Of a DNA stretch of 63,917 bases, positions 55,609 to 63,699 are shown piece by piece; within the stretch, counting starts at the first letter, position 1, and every line of letters starts with the position of its first letter. The notes beneath the pieces were generated by a model. The model did not search any database. It was given only the letters and a program-made list of their open reading frames with translations, and was not told where the DNA came from. Source of the stretch: Bifidobacterium tsurumiense (GTDB lineage Bacteria; Actinomycetota; Actinomycetes; Actinomycetales; Bifidobacteriaceae); assembly GCF_000741765.1 (NCBI RefSeq), contig NZ_JGZU01000006.1:1-63917 (forward strand), given 5' to 3'. The position numbers and the translations under genes were made by a program.

Positions 55609-56559
55609 ATGATTATGGAGTCAGCTTCCGAAACGATTAAGCGAATTTTCGGAGGGAGTGGCAATTCTCTGGGCGCGGAGATGGCGGAAGCCTCTTCACG
55701 TTATCGAGCACTTGAAAATGTTGTAATGCCGAAACCAGCTCGGACACGTCGTATTGCAGTGGCTAATCAAAAGGGCGGAGTTGGAAAAACAACCACAACA
55801 GTAAATATTGCAGCTGCGCTTGCATTGGGTGGATCACAGGTTTTGGTCATCGATATGGATCCTCAAGGCAATGCTTCGACCGCCTTAGGTGCTGCGCATT
55901 CGCCAGGCGAGGTGTCGGTATATGACGTGTTGGAAGGCAGAAATAGCATTGCTGAAATCAAACAACAATGTCCCGATTTCGAGAATCTTGACGTAGTACC
56001 AGCTTCCATTGATCTCAGTGGTGCTGAACTTGAGGTTGCGAATATGGAGAATCGTACGACATTGCTCAAGCAAGCAGTTGACGATTTCTTGGAGAGCAGC
56101 CCGGTGCATTATGACTATGTCATTATTGATTGTCCTCCAAGTTTGGGACTGCTTGTTATCAATGCCATGTGTGCGGTGACAGAGATGTTAATCCCGATTC
56201 AGGCGGAATACTATGCATTGGAAGGACTTGGACAGCTGATTAATACTATCGGTTTGGTCCAAGAGCATTACAATCCTGGTTTGATTGTCTCCACGATGTT
56301 GGTCACGATGTTTGATAAGCGAACTATTTTGAGCCGTGAAGTGTTTGAAGAAGTGAAAAAACATTACCCTAATATTGTGCTTGATACGACTGTTCCTAGG
56401 ACAGTGAAAATATCTGAAGCGCCTAGCTTCGGGAAAAGCGTCATAGCATATGATCCACGTGGCATGGGAGCCATTGCGTATCGTGAAGCAGCGTTAGAAA
56501 TAGCTCAAAAATCGCCGTCAGTGCTTGCAGCACTCGAGGCCAAGCAAGGAGAACACTGA
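55609..56559 (+). CDS. parA: Chromosome partitioning ATPase ParA (Soj)
   Basis: A 316-residue deviant-Walker ATPase. The first ~45 residues are a non-conserved extension, then IAVANQKGGVGKTTTTVNIAAALA (Walker A, about 48-71), VLVIDMDPQGNASTALG, YVIIDCPPSLGLL and the C-terminal RTVKISEAPSFGKSVIAYDP. It moves ParB-parS complexes during chromosome segregation. The start is the ATG at 55609 after AAAGGGG; a second in-frame ATG follows at 55615. parB starts two bases after its stop. Six DnaA boxes precede it. Confidence 0.96.
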   Translation: MIMESASETIKRIFGGSGNSLGAEMAEASSRYRALENVVMPKPARTRRIAVANQKGGVGKTTTTVNIAAALALGGSQVLVIDMDPQGNASTALGAAHSPGEVSVYDVLEGRNSIAEIKQQCPDFENLDVVPASIDLSGAELEVANMENRTTLLKQAVDDFLESSPVHYDYVIIDCPPSLGLLVINAMCAVTEMLIPIQAEYYALEGLGQLINTIGLVQEHYNPGLIVSTMLVTMFDKRTILSREVFEEVKKHYPNIVLDTTVPRTVKISEAPSFGKSVIAYDPRGMGAIAYREAALEIAQKSPSVLAALEAKQGEH

Positions 56560-56560
56560 T

Positions 56561-58126
56561 ATGGCAACAAAATCTCGTTTGGGTAAGGGATTAGGAGCTC
56601 TATTCCCAGCGCTGCCAGGTGATCCCCAAGCAGAAGCGGATGGCAAGGCCAAGGAACAGGAGACTAAAATAGCTCCTGCAAAAATACAGAAGACTTCTGG
56701 CTTAGATGCGGCAAGTAATCAAGCAAAGCAAACAATAAATAATGCTGCCTCGAATACTTCTCGGAACGCACGAAAGAGCAAGAATGCCGACGAAAAGAGC
56801 GAAAAGGCATCTATTGAGTCTTCGCAGCAGGAACTGGATATAAAAGTTTCACGTGAAACATCTAAGTCTCATAAGAAGAAGCGTGTATCCGTTCCAGGAT
56901 TTGAAGCAATTGCACATCCAAGTGACTTCTTCTTTGGTGATGGCCGTATGGATGCTCAGGGAGAAGCGCAGCGCCGGATGGAGCAAGCCTCAAATGTGGG
57001 AGAGCAGGCTTCAAACGCGAAGAAGCTGGTTCAGACGCAACAAGCCGATAAAGATATACAAAAGGCTGCGACGAAGGCTCAGCAGGATTCTCGATCAAGT
57101 TCTGAGGACAAACAATCCGAAGAAATTGAGTTGAAGCCGGTACAAGGTGGTTATCTCGCTGAACTATCCGTTAAGGATATCGGGCCTAATCTGCATCAGC
57201 CTCGAACGATATTTGATGCCGATGAGCTTAAAGAACTATCTGCATCTATACAAGAAGTAGGCGTACTTCAGCCAATTGTTGTCAGGAAAAGACCGAATTA
57301 TTCTGCTCCGGCAGCTCCCTCTTTGGCAGATACCAGTGTTATTGAGAGCGGTACCCATGAGGGCAGTGTTGCGGACGATATAGTTGCCGATAAGAGCGGT
57401 GATTCAGTTAAGTCCAGCGATAAAAAAGCTGATTCAGCCAAGACTGCTCACGAGGATACTCCCTATGAGTTAATCATGGGTGAGCGGCGTTGGCGTGCTG
57501 CGCAATTGGCGGGTATGGAGACCATTCCTGCAATTGTCAAGACAACGGCTGATGACGATATGTTGCGCGATGCGTTGTTGGAAAATCTGCATCGAGTTGC
57601 ATTGAATCCTCTCGAAGAGGCCGCGGCTTATCAACAAATGATCGATGAATTTGGTCTCACTCAAGCGCAGCTGTCGAAATCAATCTCTAAATCACGCCCT
57701 CAAATTGCCAATACTTTGCGACTGATGAATCTGCCTATTGCAGTTCAGAAGAAAGTGGCGGCAGGGGTGTTGTCTGCCGGCCATGCGCGCGCATTGCTTG
57801 GATTGGTATCAGAAGACGAAATGAACAAACTCGCTAATCGTATCATTGCAGAAGGCTTGTCAGTGCGCAGCACCGAAGAAATCGTCTCCATGAAGGCCCT
57901 GGAAGGGGACCAGCCAAAGAAGCAGCGCGTCAAGCGCAATGATCCTTGGGCCGGTTCACCTTTGCAACAACACCTCGAAAATCGATTCGATACCAAAGTA
58001 TCGATAAAAGGCACCCCCAAGCATGGCCGCATCGAGATTGTCTTCTCTTCACCTGAGGACATGGACCGAATCATGAAGCTTCTAGTCCCGGAACAGAAAG
58101 CCACTCCAGGCTCTGAGTGGGTGTGA
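56561..58126 (+). CDS. parB: Chromosome partitioning protein ParB (Spo0J), with long insertions
   Basis: A 521-residue ParB, well above the usual 280-370. It starts MATKSRLGKGLGALFP at the ATG 56561 with AAGGAG upstream. Residues about 20-185 are a charged low-complexity region. The CTP-binding ParB fold starts near 190 (ELSVKDIGPNLHQPRTIFD) and is split by a second ~55-residue Ser/Asp-rich insertion (about 246-300) before the GERRWRAAQLAG motif (about 306). The HTH with QLSKSISKSRPQIANTLRLMNLP follows (about 367-389), then the C-terminal dimerisation domain with RIEIVFSSPEDMDRIMKLL. It loads on parS and spreads as a CTP-dependent clamp. A parS-like site lies within its own coding sequence. 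Confidence 0.95.
   Translation: MATKSRLGKGLGALFPALPGDPQAEADGKAKEQETKIAPAKIQKTSGLDAASNQAKQTINNAASNTSRNARKSKNADEKSEKASIESSQQELDIKVSRETSKSHKKKRVSVPGFEAIAHPSDFFFGDGRMDAQGEAQRRMEQASNVGEQASNAKKLVQTQQADKDIQKAATKAQQDSRSSSEDKQSEEIELKPVQGGYLAELSVKDIGPNLHQPRTIFDADELKELSASIQEVGVLQPIVVRKRPNYSAPAAPSLADTSVIESGTHEGSVADDIVADKSGDSVKSSDKKADSAKTAHEDTPYELIMGERRWRAAQLAGMETIPAIVKTTADDDMLRDALLENLHRVALNPLEEAAAYQQMIDEFGLTQAQLSKSISKSRPQIANTLRLMNLPIAVQKKVAAGVLSAGHARALLGLVSEDEMNKLANRIIAEGLSVRSTEEIVSMKALEGDQPKKQRVKRNDPWAGSPLQQHLENRFDTKVSIKGTPKHGRIEIVFSSPEDMDRIMKLLVPEQKATPGSEWV
56845..56860. other. parS: parS-like site inside parB
   Basis: agtttcacgtgaaaca: 15 of 16 positions match parS, within the low-complexity N-terminal coding region of parB. 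Confidence 0.8.
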
Positions 58127-58169
58127 GAAGGCTTATTGAGAACAGCCAGAGGCAAATTTAAATAATATT

Positions 58170-58215
58170 TATGGCGTCTGGGTACTCATCCATTAGTGAA
58201 TACTCAGACGCCATA
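58170..58215 (+). terminator. Terminator of the parAB operon
   Basis: Arms tatggcgtctgggtact (from 58170) and agtgaatactcagacgccata-type sequence (to 58215) pair with two G-U or mismatched positions, about 45 bases after the parB stop. The rest of 58127-58598 is AT-rich and shows no gene. Confidence 0.75.
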
Positions 58216-58598
58216 AGAGTGTTGTTTCACTAGAGTAGGAGATCTGTTTTGCCTGGAATATGCGTTGAGCAGAGATCTTTGCTGAACGCTTGTTTAAATA
58301 TCTGAATACGGATGCCGAGTACTGAGTGGGTTGAATGCTTGTGACAAGCTTCGGTTCAAGGAAGGACTGGTTACATCTTTCTATCCATATAGACAGTCGT
58401 AAAGCAAAGCATGGCAGACTTGGCTGTGGTCACAGCACAGAACCTGAAAATAATAGCTATACCATCATCAATATAATCGCGTGCAAGTGTTCTTTGTTCA
58501 AGAGTGATTAGCTGTATCGACATATAGCGATACCTGCGAAATCACAAAGCTCCCGCTTCTATGCTTGCATACTATTAGGTTCAACAATAAGAACCGAT

Positions 58599-59570
58599 TC
58601 AGCTATTTTCTAATAACATTTCCGCTGTAGATTGATCGGTAACCAAGGCTGAAAGATAGCCGCCTTTCAGGCAAGCACGTATAGCAGATACCTTTTCTGA
58701 TCCCCAAGCAACACCAATCACTAAGGGTATATGTCGTAATCTTTCAAGATCAACAGAAATCGTTCGATCAGATAGTTCACTGTCGACGGGTTTACCCTCT
58801 GCATCGATAAAATGTCCGCATACTGTCGCTACTGCACCTTGTGCGATAAGAACACGCAGCATTCTTGAACTAACGTACGAGTCGAATACCGGTATGGGGA
58901 ACCGTTCGTCCACTGCACCAACACCTTCGAGTGCAATATCAGCGCCACCACCGAGTGCCAGTGCAGCATGAATTTGAGGTTCGTTTCGCATAACTCGAGC
59001 TACTTCAACTGAAGAAAGAATCATTGGAACATGTAAAGCTGTTACAGCACCACCCAAACGTGCTGCCAGTATGCGACAAATATCAGGAGAATCCATCATT
59101 GGGTTTGAAGGTGAAAGCGCGCCAACCATCTGTGTGATATTGCACTTTGGCCAGTCATGGATGGGAACTTCCCGTACAGTTGCTGAGACTGCACGACCAT
59201 TTGAAACCGTGATGAGAGATTCAGGCGTAGAGCGCTCAATGAGTAGAGATGCCGCATATTTAGGCACAACAACGGATGGATCTTGGGTCTCTTGGACTTG
59301 GGCAACACGGGCACATTTCAACCCAAATCTGTTTATCAAGGCATCTTCGAGTTCCATCAAACGTTCCAATGGATGTTGAATTTTAACAACGACAATTCCC
59401 CGTTCACGTGATTCCTGTAATAAACGAGATACGGTTGGCCGAGAGAACCCTATTTCTTTTGCAATTTCACTTTGCGTTGAGTTGTGCTCATAATACAACC
59501 GAGCAACTTTGAGCATAAGTTCAATATGTTCTCGGGACTCCTTTGTCGCCATTGAGAGTTTTGCATTCAT
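58599..59570 (-). CDS. SorC/DeoR-type sugar-binding transcriptional regulator
   Basis: About 323 residues. The N-terminal helix-turn-helix reads LMLKVARLYYEHNSTQSEIAKEIGFSRPTVSRLLQESRERGIVVVKI (about 15-60). The C-terminal sugar-binding domain (about 70-323) has the family ALGGGADIALEGVGAVDERF-type effector loop and the LVIGVAWGSEK segment. SorC regulators respond to phosphorylated sugars of the operon they control. The start is uncertain: ATG codons at 59570 and 59552 lack clear sites, and the frame extends to 59630. It is divergent from the EIIC/kinase operon, with two copies of a perfect 14-base palindrome between them. Confidence 0.87.
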   Translation of the reverse strand: MNAKLSMATKESREHIELMLKVARLYYEHNSTQSEIAKEIGFSRPTVSRLLQESRERGIVVVKIQHPLERLMELEDALINRFGLKCARVAQVQETQDPSVVVPKYAASLLIERSTPESLITVSNGRAVSATVREVPIHDWPKCNITQMVGALSPSNPMMDSPDICRILAARLGGAVTALHVPMILSSVEVARVMRNEPQIHAALALGGGADIALEGVGAVDERFPIPVFDSYVSSRMLRVLIAQGAVATVCGHFIDAEGKPVDSELSDRTISVDLERLRHIPLVIGVAWGSEKVSAIRACLKGGYLSALVTDQSTAEMLLENS

Positions 59571-59623
59571 GGCTAAAGTATATGTCAGCAATGATGCAAA
59601 ATGACATTTTGAGATGTTGTAAT

Positions 59624-59774
59624 TGAACATATGTTCAAATTTGGAATTACATTATTGCTTGAACATATGTTCATTGCCGAAGATGCCTTGTAATAATTGA
59701 AAAAATGACACATGAAGAATAATACATTTCTAACATCGATCTTATGTGTTCAAATGTTAATAAGCATATGTTCA
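59624..59774. promoter_or_regulatory. SorC operators: repeated TGAACATATGTTCA
   Basis: Perfect 14-base palindrome tgaacatatgttca at 59624-59637 and 59660-59673, centres 36 bases apart, with a degenerate third copy taagcatatgttca at 59761-59774. All lie between the divergent regulator and EIIC gene. About 330 bases here are non-coding. Confidence 0.75.
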
Positions 59775-59900
59775 TATTGCTCATTCTGTGTGATGAACAA
59801 CAGCGTTATGGTTATCCATGTCACTGCAGATATGAATGCACAAACTCGGTGCATGTGACCGGTGCAATGATGACCGGTCAAGTCCGAGAAAGGAATGCAC

Positions 59901-61427
59901 ATGGATGTCATAAATACAATTGTCGGTTTAGGCGCATCAGTGATGATGCCAATCATTTTCTTCGTTGTTGGAATTATCTTCCGTATGGGTATTGGAAAAG
60001 CCTTCAAAGCTGGAATGACAGTCGGTGTCGGTTTCGTGGGCGTTAACATGGTTATCAGCCTTCTGCTTGATAATCTTGGTCCTGCATCAAAGGCAATGGT
60101 TGAACGTCTTGGCTTAAATCTGACTGTTGTCGATGTTGGTTGGCCAACGGCCTCCACTATTGGTTGGGGCACCCCGATAATGGTCGCAGCTGTAATCGGT
60201 TTTTTGATCATTAACGCTGTAATGATCGTATTAAAATTCACCAAAACAATCGATGTTGATATTTTCAACTACTGGATTTTCTTGCAAACTGGAGCAGTAA
60301 TGTATGCGGTTACAGGAAATTTCTGGGTTTCAGTAATTTTCACTTGGGTACTATTCGCTATTGTTCTGAAGGTGGCTGACTGGACAGCGCCGTATATCCA
60401 GAAGGAATACAATCTTGAAGGAATTTCATTCCCTCACATGGCAGGATTGGCATGGTCCCCGCTAGCAATCGCTGTGAATTGGATTATTGATCGTATTCCG
60501 GGTCTCAATAAGATCAACATCAATGCAGAAACTATTCGTAAACGTTTTGGAGCCTTCGGGGAACCTGTTGTCCTTGGATTTATCTTGGGTTTATTGATTG
60601 GAGTACTGGCGGGATACAGTCCGGACAAGGCAGTTACATTAGCAATCAATATTGCCGCGGCTATGGTGCTCCTGCCTAAGATGATTGACGTATTGATTGA
60701 GGGTCTGATATCGGTACGTGATGCCGCTGAAAAGCAGCTAAAAGTTTGGTTCCCCAACCGTCAGTTCTTTATCGGCATGGATACTGCATTGCTTATCGGG
60801 GACTCTTCGGTATTGGCTACTGCTTTGCTCCTTATCCCAATCACCATTTTGCTTGCATTGATTCTGCCAGGGAATAAGATGCTTCCTTTCGCGGATTTGG
60901 CATCAACCGTATTTTTGCTGGCATTGGTGACGCCATTTGTGCGCCGCAATATGTTCAAGATGTTGATAGTAGGTACCTTGTCCGTCATAGTGATACTTTA
61001 TGTCGGTTCTGATATTGCACCATTTGTTACGCAAGCCGCCGTTCAAAGCAATATCGATCTTCCAAGTGACTTTACCGGTATTGCAAATATGACAGGCGCA
61101 GTGAGCAGCTGGATTGGCTGGTTGACTGTCAAAATTGGACAACTTATCAACATGATTTTCGGGGATCTCATGACAAAGCATTTTCTTACCATCGACAATG
61201 GCGGAACAAATACAAAGGTTGTTATCAATGATGAACGAGGTAACCAATTAGCAGTGTCATCATTCCCTACAGGTGCAATTGAACGTAAGCCAGGTTTCCG
61301 CGAAATTGATCTCAATCAGATGTGGAACGATATCGGCTATGCAATCAGGGCATCATTGGAGAAAGCTCATCTCACAGGCAGCGATATTGACGGCATAGCT
61401 CCTGTTGGTCATGGAAAGGGTCTATAA
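59901..61427 (+). CDS. Galactitol-type PTS EIIC fused to the N-terminus of a FGGY kinase
   Basis: A 508-codon frame. Residues 1 to about 423 are a GatC/SgcC-type EIIC with about ten membrane segments (MMPIIFFVVGIIFRMGIGKAF, HMAGLAWSPLAIAVNWIIDRIPG, FGEPVVLGFILGLLIGVLAGY, FFIGMDTALLIGDSSVLA). From Met424 (ATG at 61170, MTKHFLTIDNGGTNTKVVIN) the frame continues without a stop into the first ~85 residues of a FGGY kinase, up to GHGKGL, and ends at 61427. The kinase then resumes in another frame. The start at 59901 has AAAGGAATGCAC upstream. No EIIA or EIIB gene is seen beside it. Either the kinase is translated separately from 61170, or EIIC and kinase are fused and then broken by the frameshift. 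Confidence 0.82.
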   Translation: MDVINTIVGLGASVMMPIIFFVVGIIFRMGIGKAFKAGMTVGVGFVGVNMVISLLLDNLGPASKAMVERLGLNLTVVDVGWPTASTIGWGTPIMVAAVIGFLIINAVMIVLKFTKTIDVDIFNYWIFLQTGAVMYAVTGNFWVSVIFTWVLFAIVLKVADWTAPYIQKEYNLEGISFPHMAGLAWSPLAIAVNWIIDRIPGLNKININAETIRKRFGAFGEPVVLGFILGLLIGVLAGYSPDKAVTLAINIAAAMVLLPKMIDVLIEGLISVRDAAEKQLKVWFPNRQFFIGMDTALLIGDSSVLATALLLIPITILLALILPGNKMLPFADLASTVFLLALVTPFVRRNMFKMLIVGTLSVIVILYVGSDIAPFVTQAAVQSNIDLPSDFTGIANMTGAVSSWIGWLTVKIGQLINMIFGDLMTKHFLTIDNGGTNTKVVINDERGNQLAVSSFPTGAIERKPGFREIDLNQMWNDIGYAIRASLEKAHLTGSDIDGIAPVGHGKGL

Positions 61428-61453
61428 CGCTTGATGTCTATGGCAAACCATTT

Positions 61454-62683
61454 ATGAATGGTATTTTATCGTCTGATTCGCGTGCAGCCGATTTAGTTGA
61501 GCGCTACGAGTCACATGTGTCAGATATATATCCTATTTCTCATCAACACGTCATGGCGATGCAGTTCCCGGTATTGTTGAAATGGCTTAAGGAAAACGAA
61601 CCGGAGCAATACAAACGAATAGGATACGTCCTTTCTAACAAGGATTTTATTCGGTATTGCTTGACAGGAAGAATTCTTGAAGAGCGGGGAGATGCTTCAG
61701 GGAATAACCTTGTGAACTTGCAAACAGGGAGCTACGACGATCGACTGTTCAAATTCTTTGGCATTGAGGAAATGGCGCAAGCCATGCCTCAACTAGTGGA
61801 TGCAACTGATCAATGTGGCACAATCACAGCGGAAGCATCCGCACATACTGGTCTTGCAGCAGGAACACCTGTATACGCAGGGATGTTTGATATTGACGCA
61901 TGTGCTGTTGCAACTGGGGTGCTCGATGATAAGTCGTTTTCTGTTACCGCAGGCACATGGAATATCAATGTATTTCCGAGTACTATTCCAGCACCGCAAG
62001 AAGTTGGATGCATGAATTCCATTTTCCCTGATGGAAGCGCATTAGTTGAAGCTTCCAGCCCAACTTCTGCTGGTAATTTAGATTACATATTGCGTATGGT
62101 TCTTGGAGAATCAGGAAAGAAAATTGATTACGGTGAACTTGAAGGAATGCTTGCTGACAGCGATGCGAGGTTCACAGATGTATTGTTCTACCCGTTCCTA
62201 TATGGAAGCAATGCCAAGATTGATGCCGAAGGATGCTTCATCGGGGTGAGAAGTTCAACGACACGTGATCAGTTGATTCGTTCCGTATACGAAGGTGTTG
62301 CGTTTGCGCACAGGCAACATATGGAACAACTGTTGAAGGTCCTTGGGCATAAGCCGAAATCAGTGCGTATTTCAGGTGGCGCAAGCAATTCTCAGCAATG
62401 GGTGCAGATGTTTGCCGATATTTGGGGAATACCAGTTGAAACGGTATCAGGTGATGAACTTGGTGGTTTGGGAGGCGCAATGTGTTCCGCTGTGGGTTCT
62501 GGAACATATAAGGATTTCAACGATGCTTTTCAACACATGTCGAATGTAAACCATCGATTTGAGCCGAATACTGAAAGCGCAGCTATATATGACCGTAAAT
62601 ATGCAGCATATGAAGCGGTTATGTCCGGACTAAATTCAGTTTGGACCCTGTTGCGCACGATGCAAGACTTTCTGGAGCGCTGA
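61454..62683 (+). CDS. FGGY carbohydrate kinase (L-xylulose kinase-like), C-terminal fragment
   Basis: A 409-residue frame holding most of a FGGY kinase: NGILSSDSRAADLV, YVLSNKDFIRYCLTGR, the second-domain motif AGMFDIDACAVATGVL and the ATP-site ISGGASNSQQWVQMFADIWGIPVETV. The closest resemblance I recognise is LyxK/L-xylulose kinase. The frame can be read back to about 61424 as ITLDVYGKPFMNG, which joins naturally to the GHGKGL end of the preceding frame if one base is restored (GKGL-Y-TLDVYGKPF). The lesion therefore looks like a one-base deletion near 61420-61426. As written, neither fragment alone contains both kinase domains. The stop is three bases before the epimerase ATG. Confidence 0.8.
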   Translation: MNGILSSDSRAADLVERYESHVSDIYPISHQHVMAMQFPVLLKWLKENEPEQYKRIGYVLSNKDFIRYCLTGRILEERGDASGNNLVNLQTGSYDDRLFKFFGIEEMAQAMPQLVDATDQCGTITAEASAHTGLAAGTPVYAGMFDIDACAVATGVLDDKSFSVTAGTWNINVFPSTIPAPQEVGCMNSIFPDGSALVEASSPTSAGNLDYILRMVLGESGKKIDYGELEGMLADSDARFTDVLFYPFLYGSNAKIDAEGCFIGVRSSTTRDQLIRSVYEGVAFAHRQHMEQLLKVLGHKPKSVRISGGASNSQQWVQMFADIWGIPVETVSGDELGGLGGAMCSAVGSGTYKDFNDAFQHMSNVNHRFEPNTESAAIYDRKYAAYEAVMSGLNSVWTLLRTMQDFLER

Positions 62684-62686
62684 AAT

Positions 62687-63577
62687 ATGACAGTGAATGC
62701 ACTTGGAATATATGAGAAAGCACTGCCTCCGGTCACGAATTGGGAACGGACGTTCGATCTCGTACATGAATTGGGATTCAATTTCCTTGAATTTTCTGTT
62801 GATGAAAGCGATGAGCGTCTGGCAAGACTTGACTGGAGCGAGCATGACCGTGAAATGTTTCGGCACGCAATGTGGAGAACAGGGAGTCGCATCAATACTT
62901 TGATGCTTTCGGGGCATAGGCGTTTTCCATTAGGAGCCTCGGATCCAAAAATACGTGAGCGTTCCTTAGAAATGATGTCGAAGGCTATTGATCTCTGCGT
63001 TGATTTAGGTATCAGAAACATCCAAATGGCTGGATATGACGTATATTACGAGGATAAGACACCGTCTTCGCGCGAACTATTTATAGAAAATCTTAAATAT
63101 TGCGTACAAATGGCCGCGCAGAAAATGGTGATGCTTTCGATAGAGACGATGGATGACCCTTTCCTCAATTCGTTGAGTAAGGTGACTTATCTCAAGACAC
63201 AGATACATAGCCCATGGTTGCAGGCTTATCCGGATGTCGGGAATCTATCCGCTTGGTTGGGCAATAGGGTTGGCGAAGAATTGGAACGAAATATTGATGA
63301 TATTGTGGCTGTTCATTTGAAAGATACATTGCCAGTAACGAACACGTCACCTGGAAAGTTCCGTGATTTAGCAGTGGGAGAGGGGTCAGTGGACTTCGAA
63401 TCCTTGTTACGTGTATTTGTCAGACTGGGATATTCCGGCAGCTACACAGTAGAGATATGGGCACCGAAATCAGGAAACCCTTTGGAGAATATACGCCACG
63501 CAAAACAGTATTTTTCGCAATTGTTTGATGTCGTGGGGATACGACAGGAACCAATTACATATGGTCGCGCAGCATAG
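62687..63577 (+). CDS. L-ribulose-5-phosphate 3-epimerase (UlaE/SgbU-like)
   Basis: A 296-residue TIM-barrel epimerase matching UlaE/SgbU in length and motifs: the N-terminal LGIYEKALPPVTNWERTFDLVHELGFNFLEFSVDESDERLARLDW, the central IRNIQMAGYDVYYE and MLSIETMDDPFLNS with its metal-binding Glu, and the C-terminal VHLKDTLPV and YTVEIWAP with the last Glu. It converts L-xylulose 5-phosphate to L-ribulose 5-phosphate. It is cotranscribed with the kinase; the pair is the core of the L-lyxose/L-xylulose/ascorbate routes. A 4-epimerase (UlaF) needed to reach D-xylulose 5-phosphate is not in the window. Confidence 0.9.
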   Translation: MTVNALGIYEKALPPVTNWERTFDLVHELGFNFLEFSVDESDERLARLDWSEHDREMFRHAMWRTGSRINTLMLSGHRRFPLGASDPKIRERSLEMMSKAIDLCVDLGIRNIQMAGYDVYYEDKTPSSRELFIENLKYCVQMAAQKMVMLSIETMDDPFLNSLSKVTYLKTQIHSPWLQAYPDVGNLSAWLGNRVGEELERNIDDIVAVHLKDTLPVTNTSPGKFRDLAVGEGSVDFESLLRVFVRLGYSGSYTVEIWAPKSGNPLENIRHAKQYFSQLFDVVGIRQEPITYGRAA

Positions 63578-63699
63578 CATTTGAATGAAATGGGTGAATC
63601 CATTGAGTCGTTCAGACGAACGACTCAATGGACAATCAGAAGATCATGGAAATTGGAAATCCATATACATGAATAGGAAATTAAGCAAGAAACGGAAAT

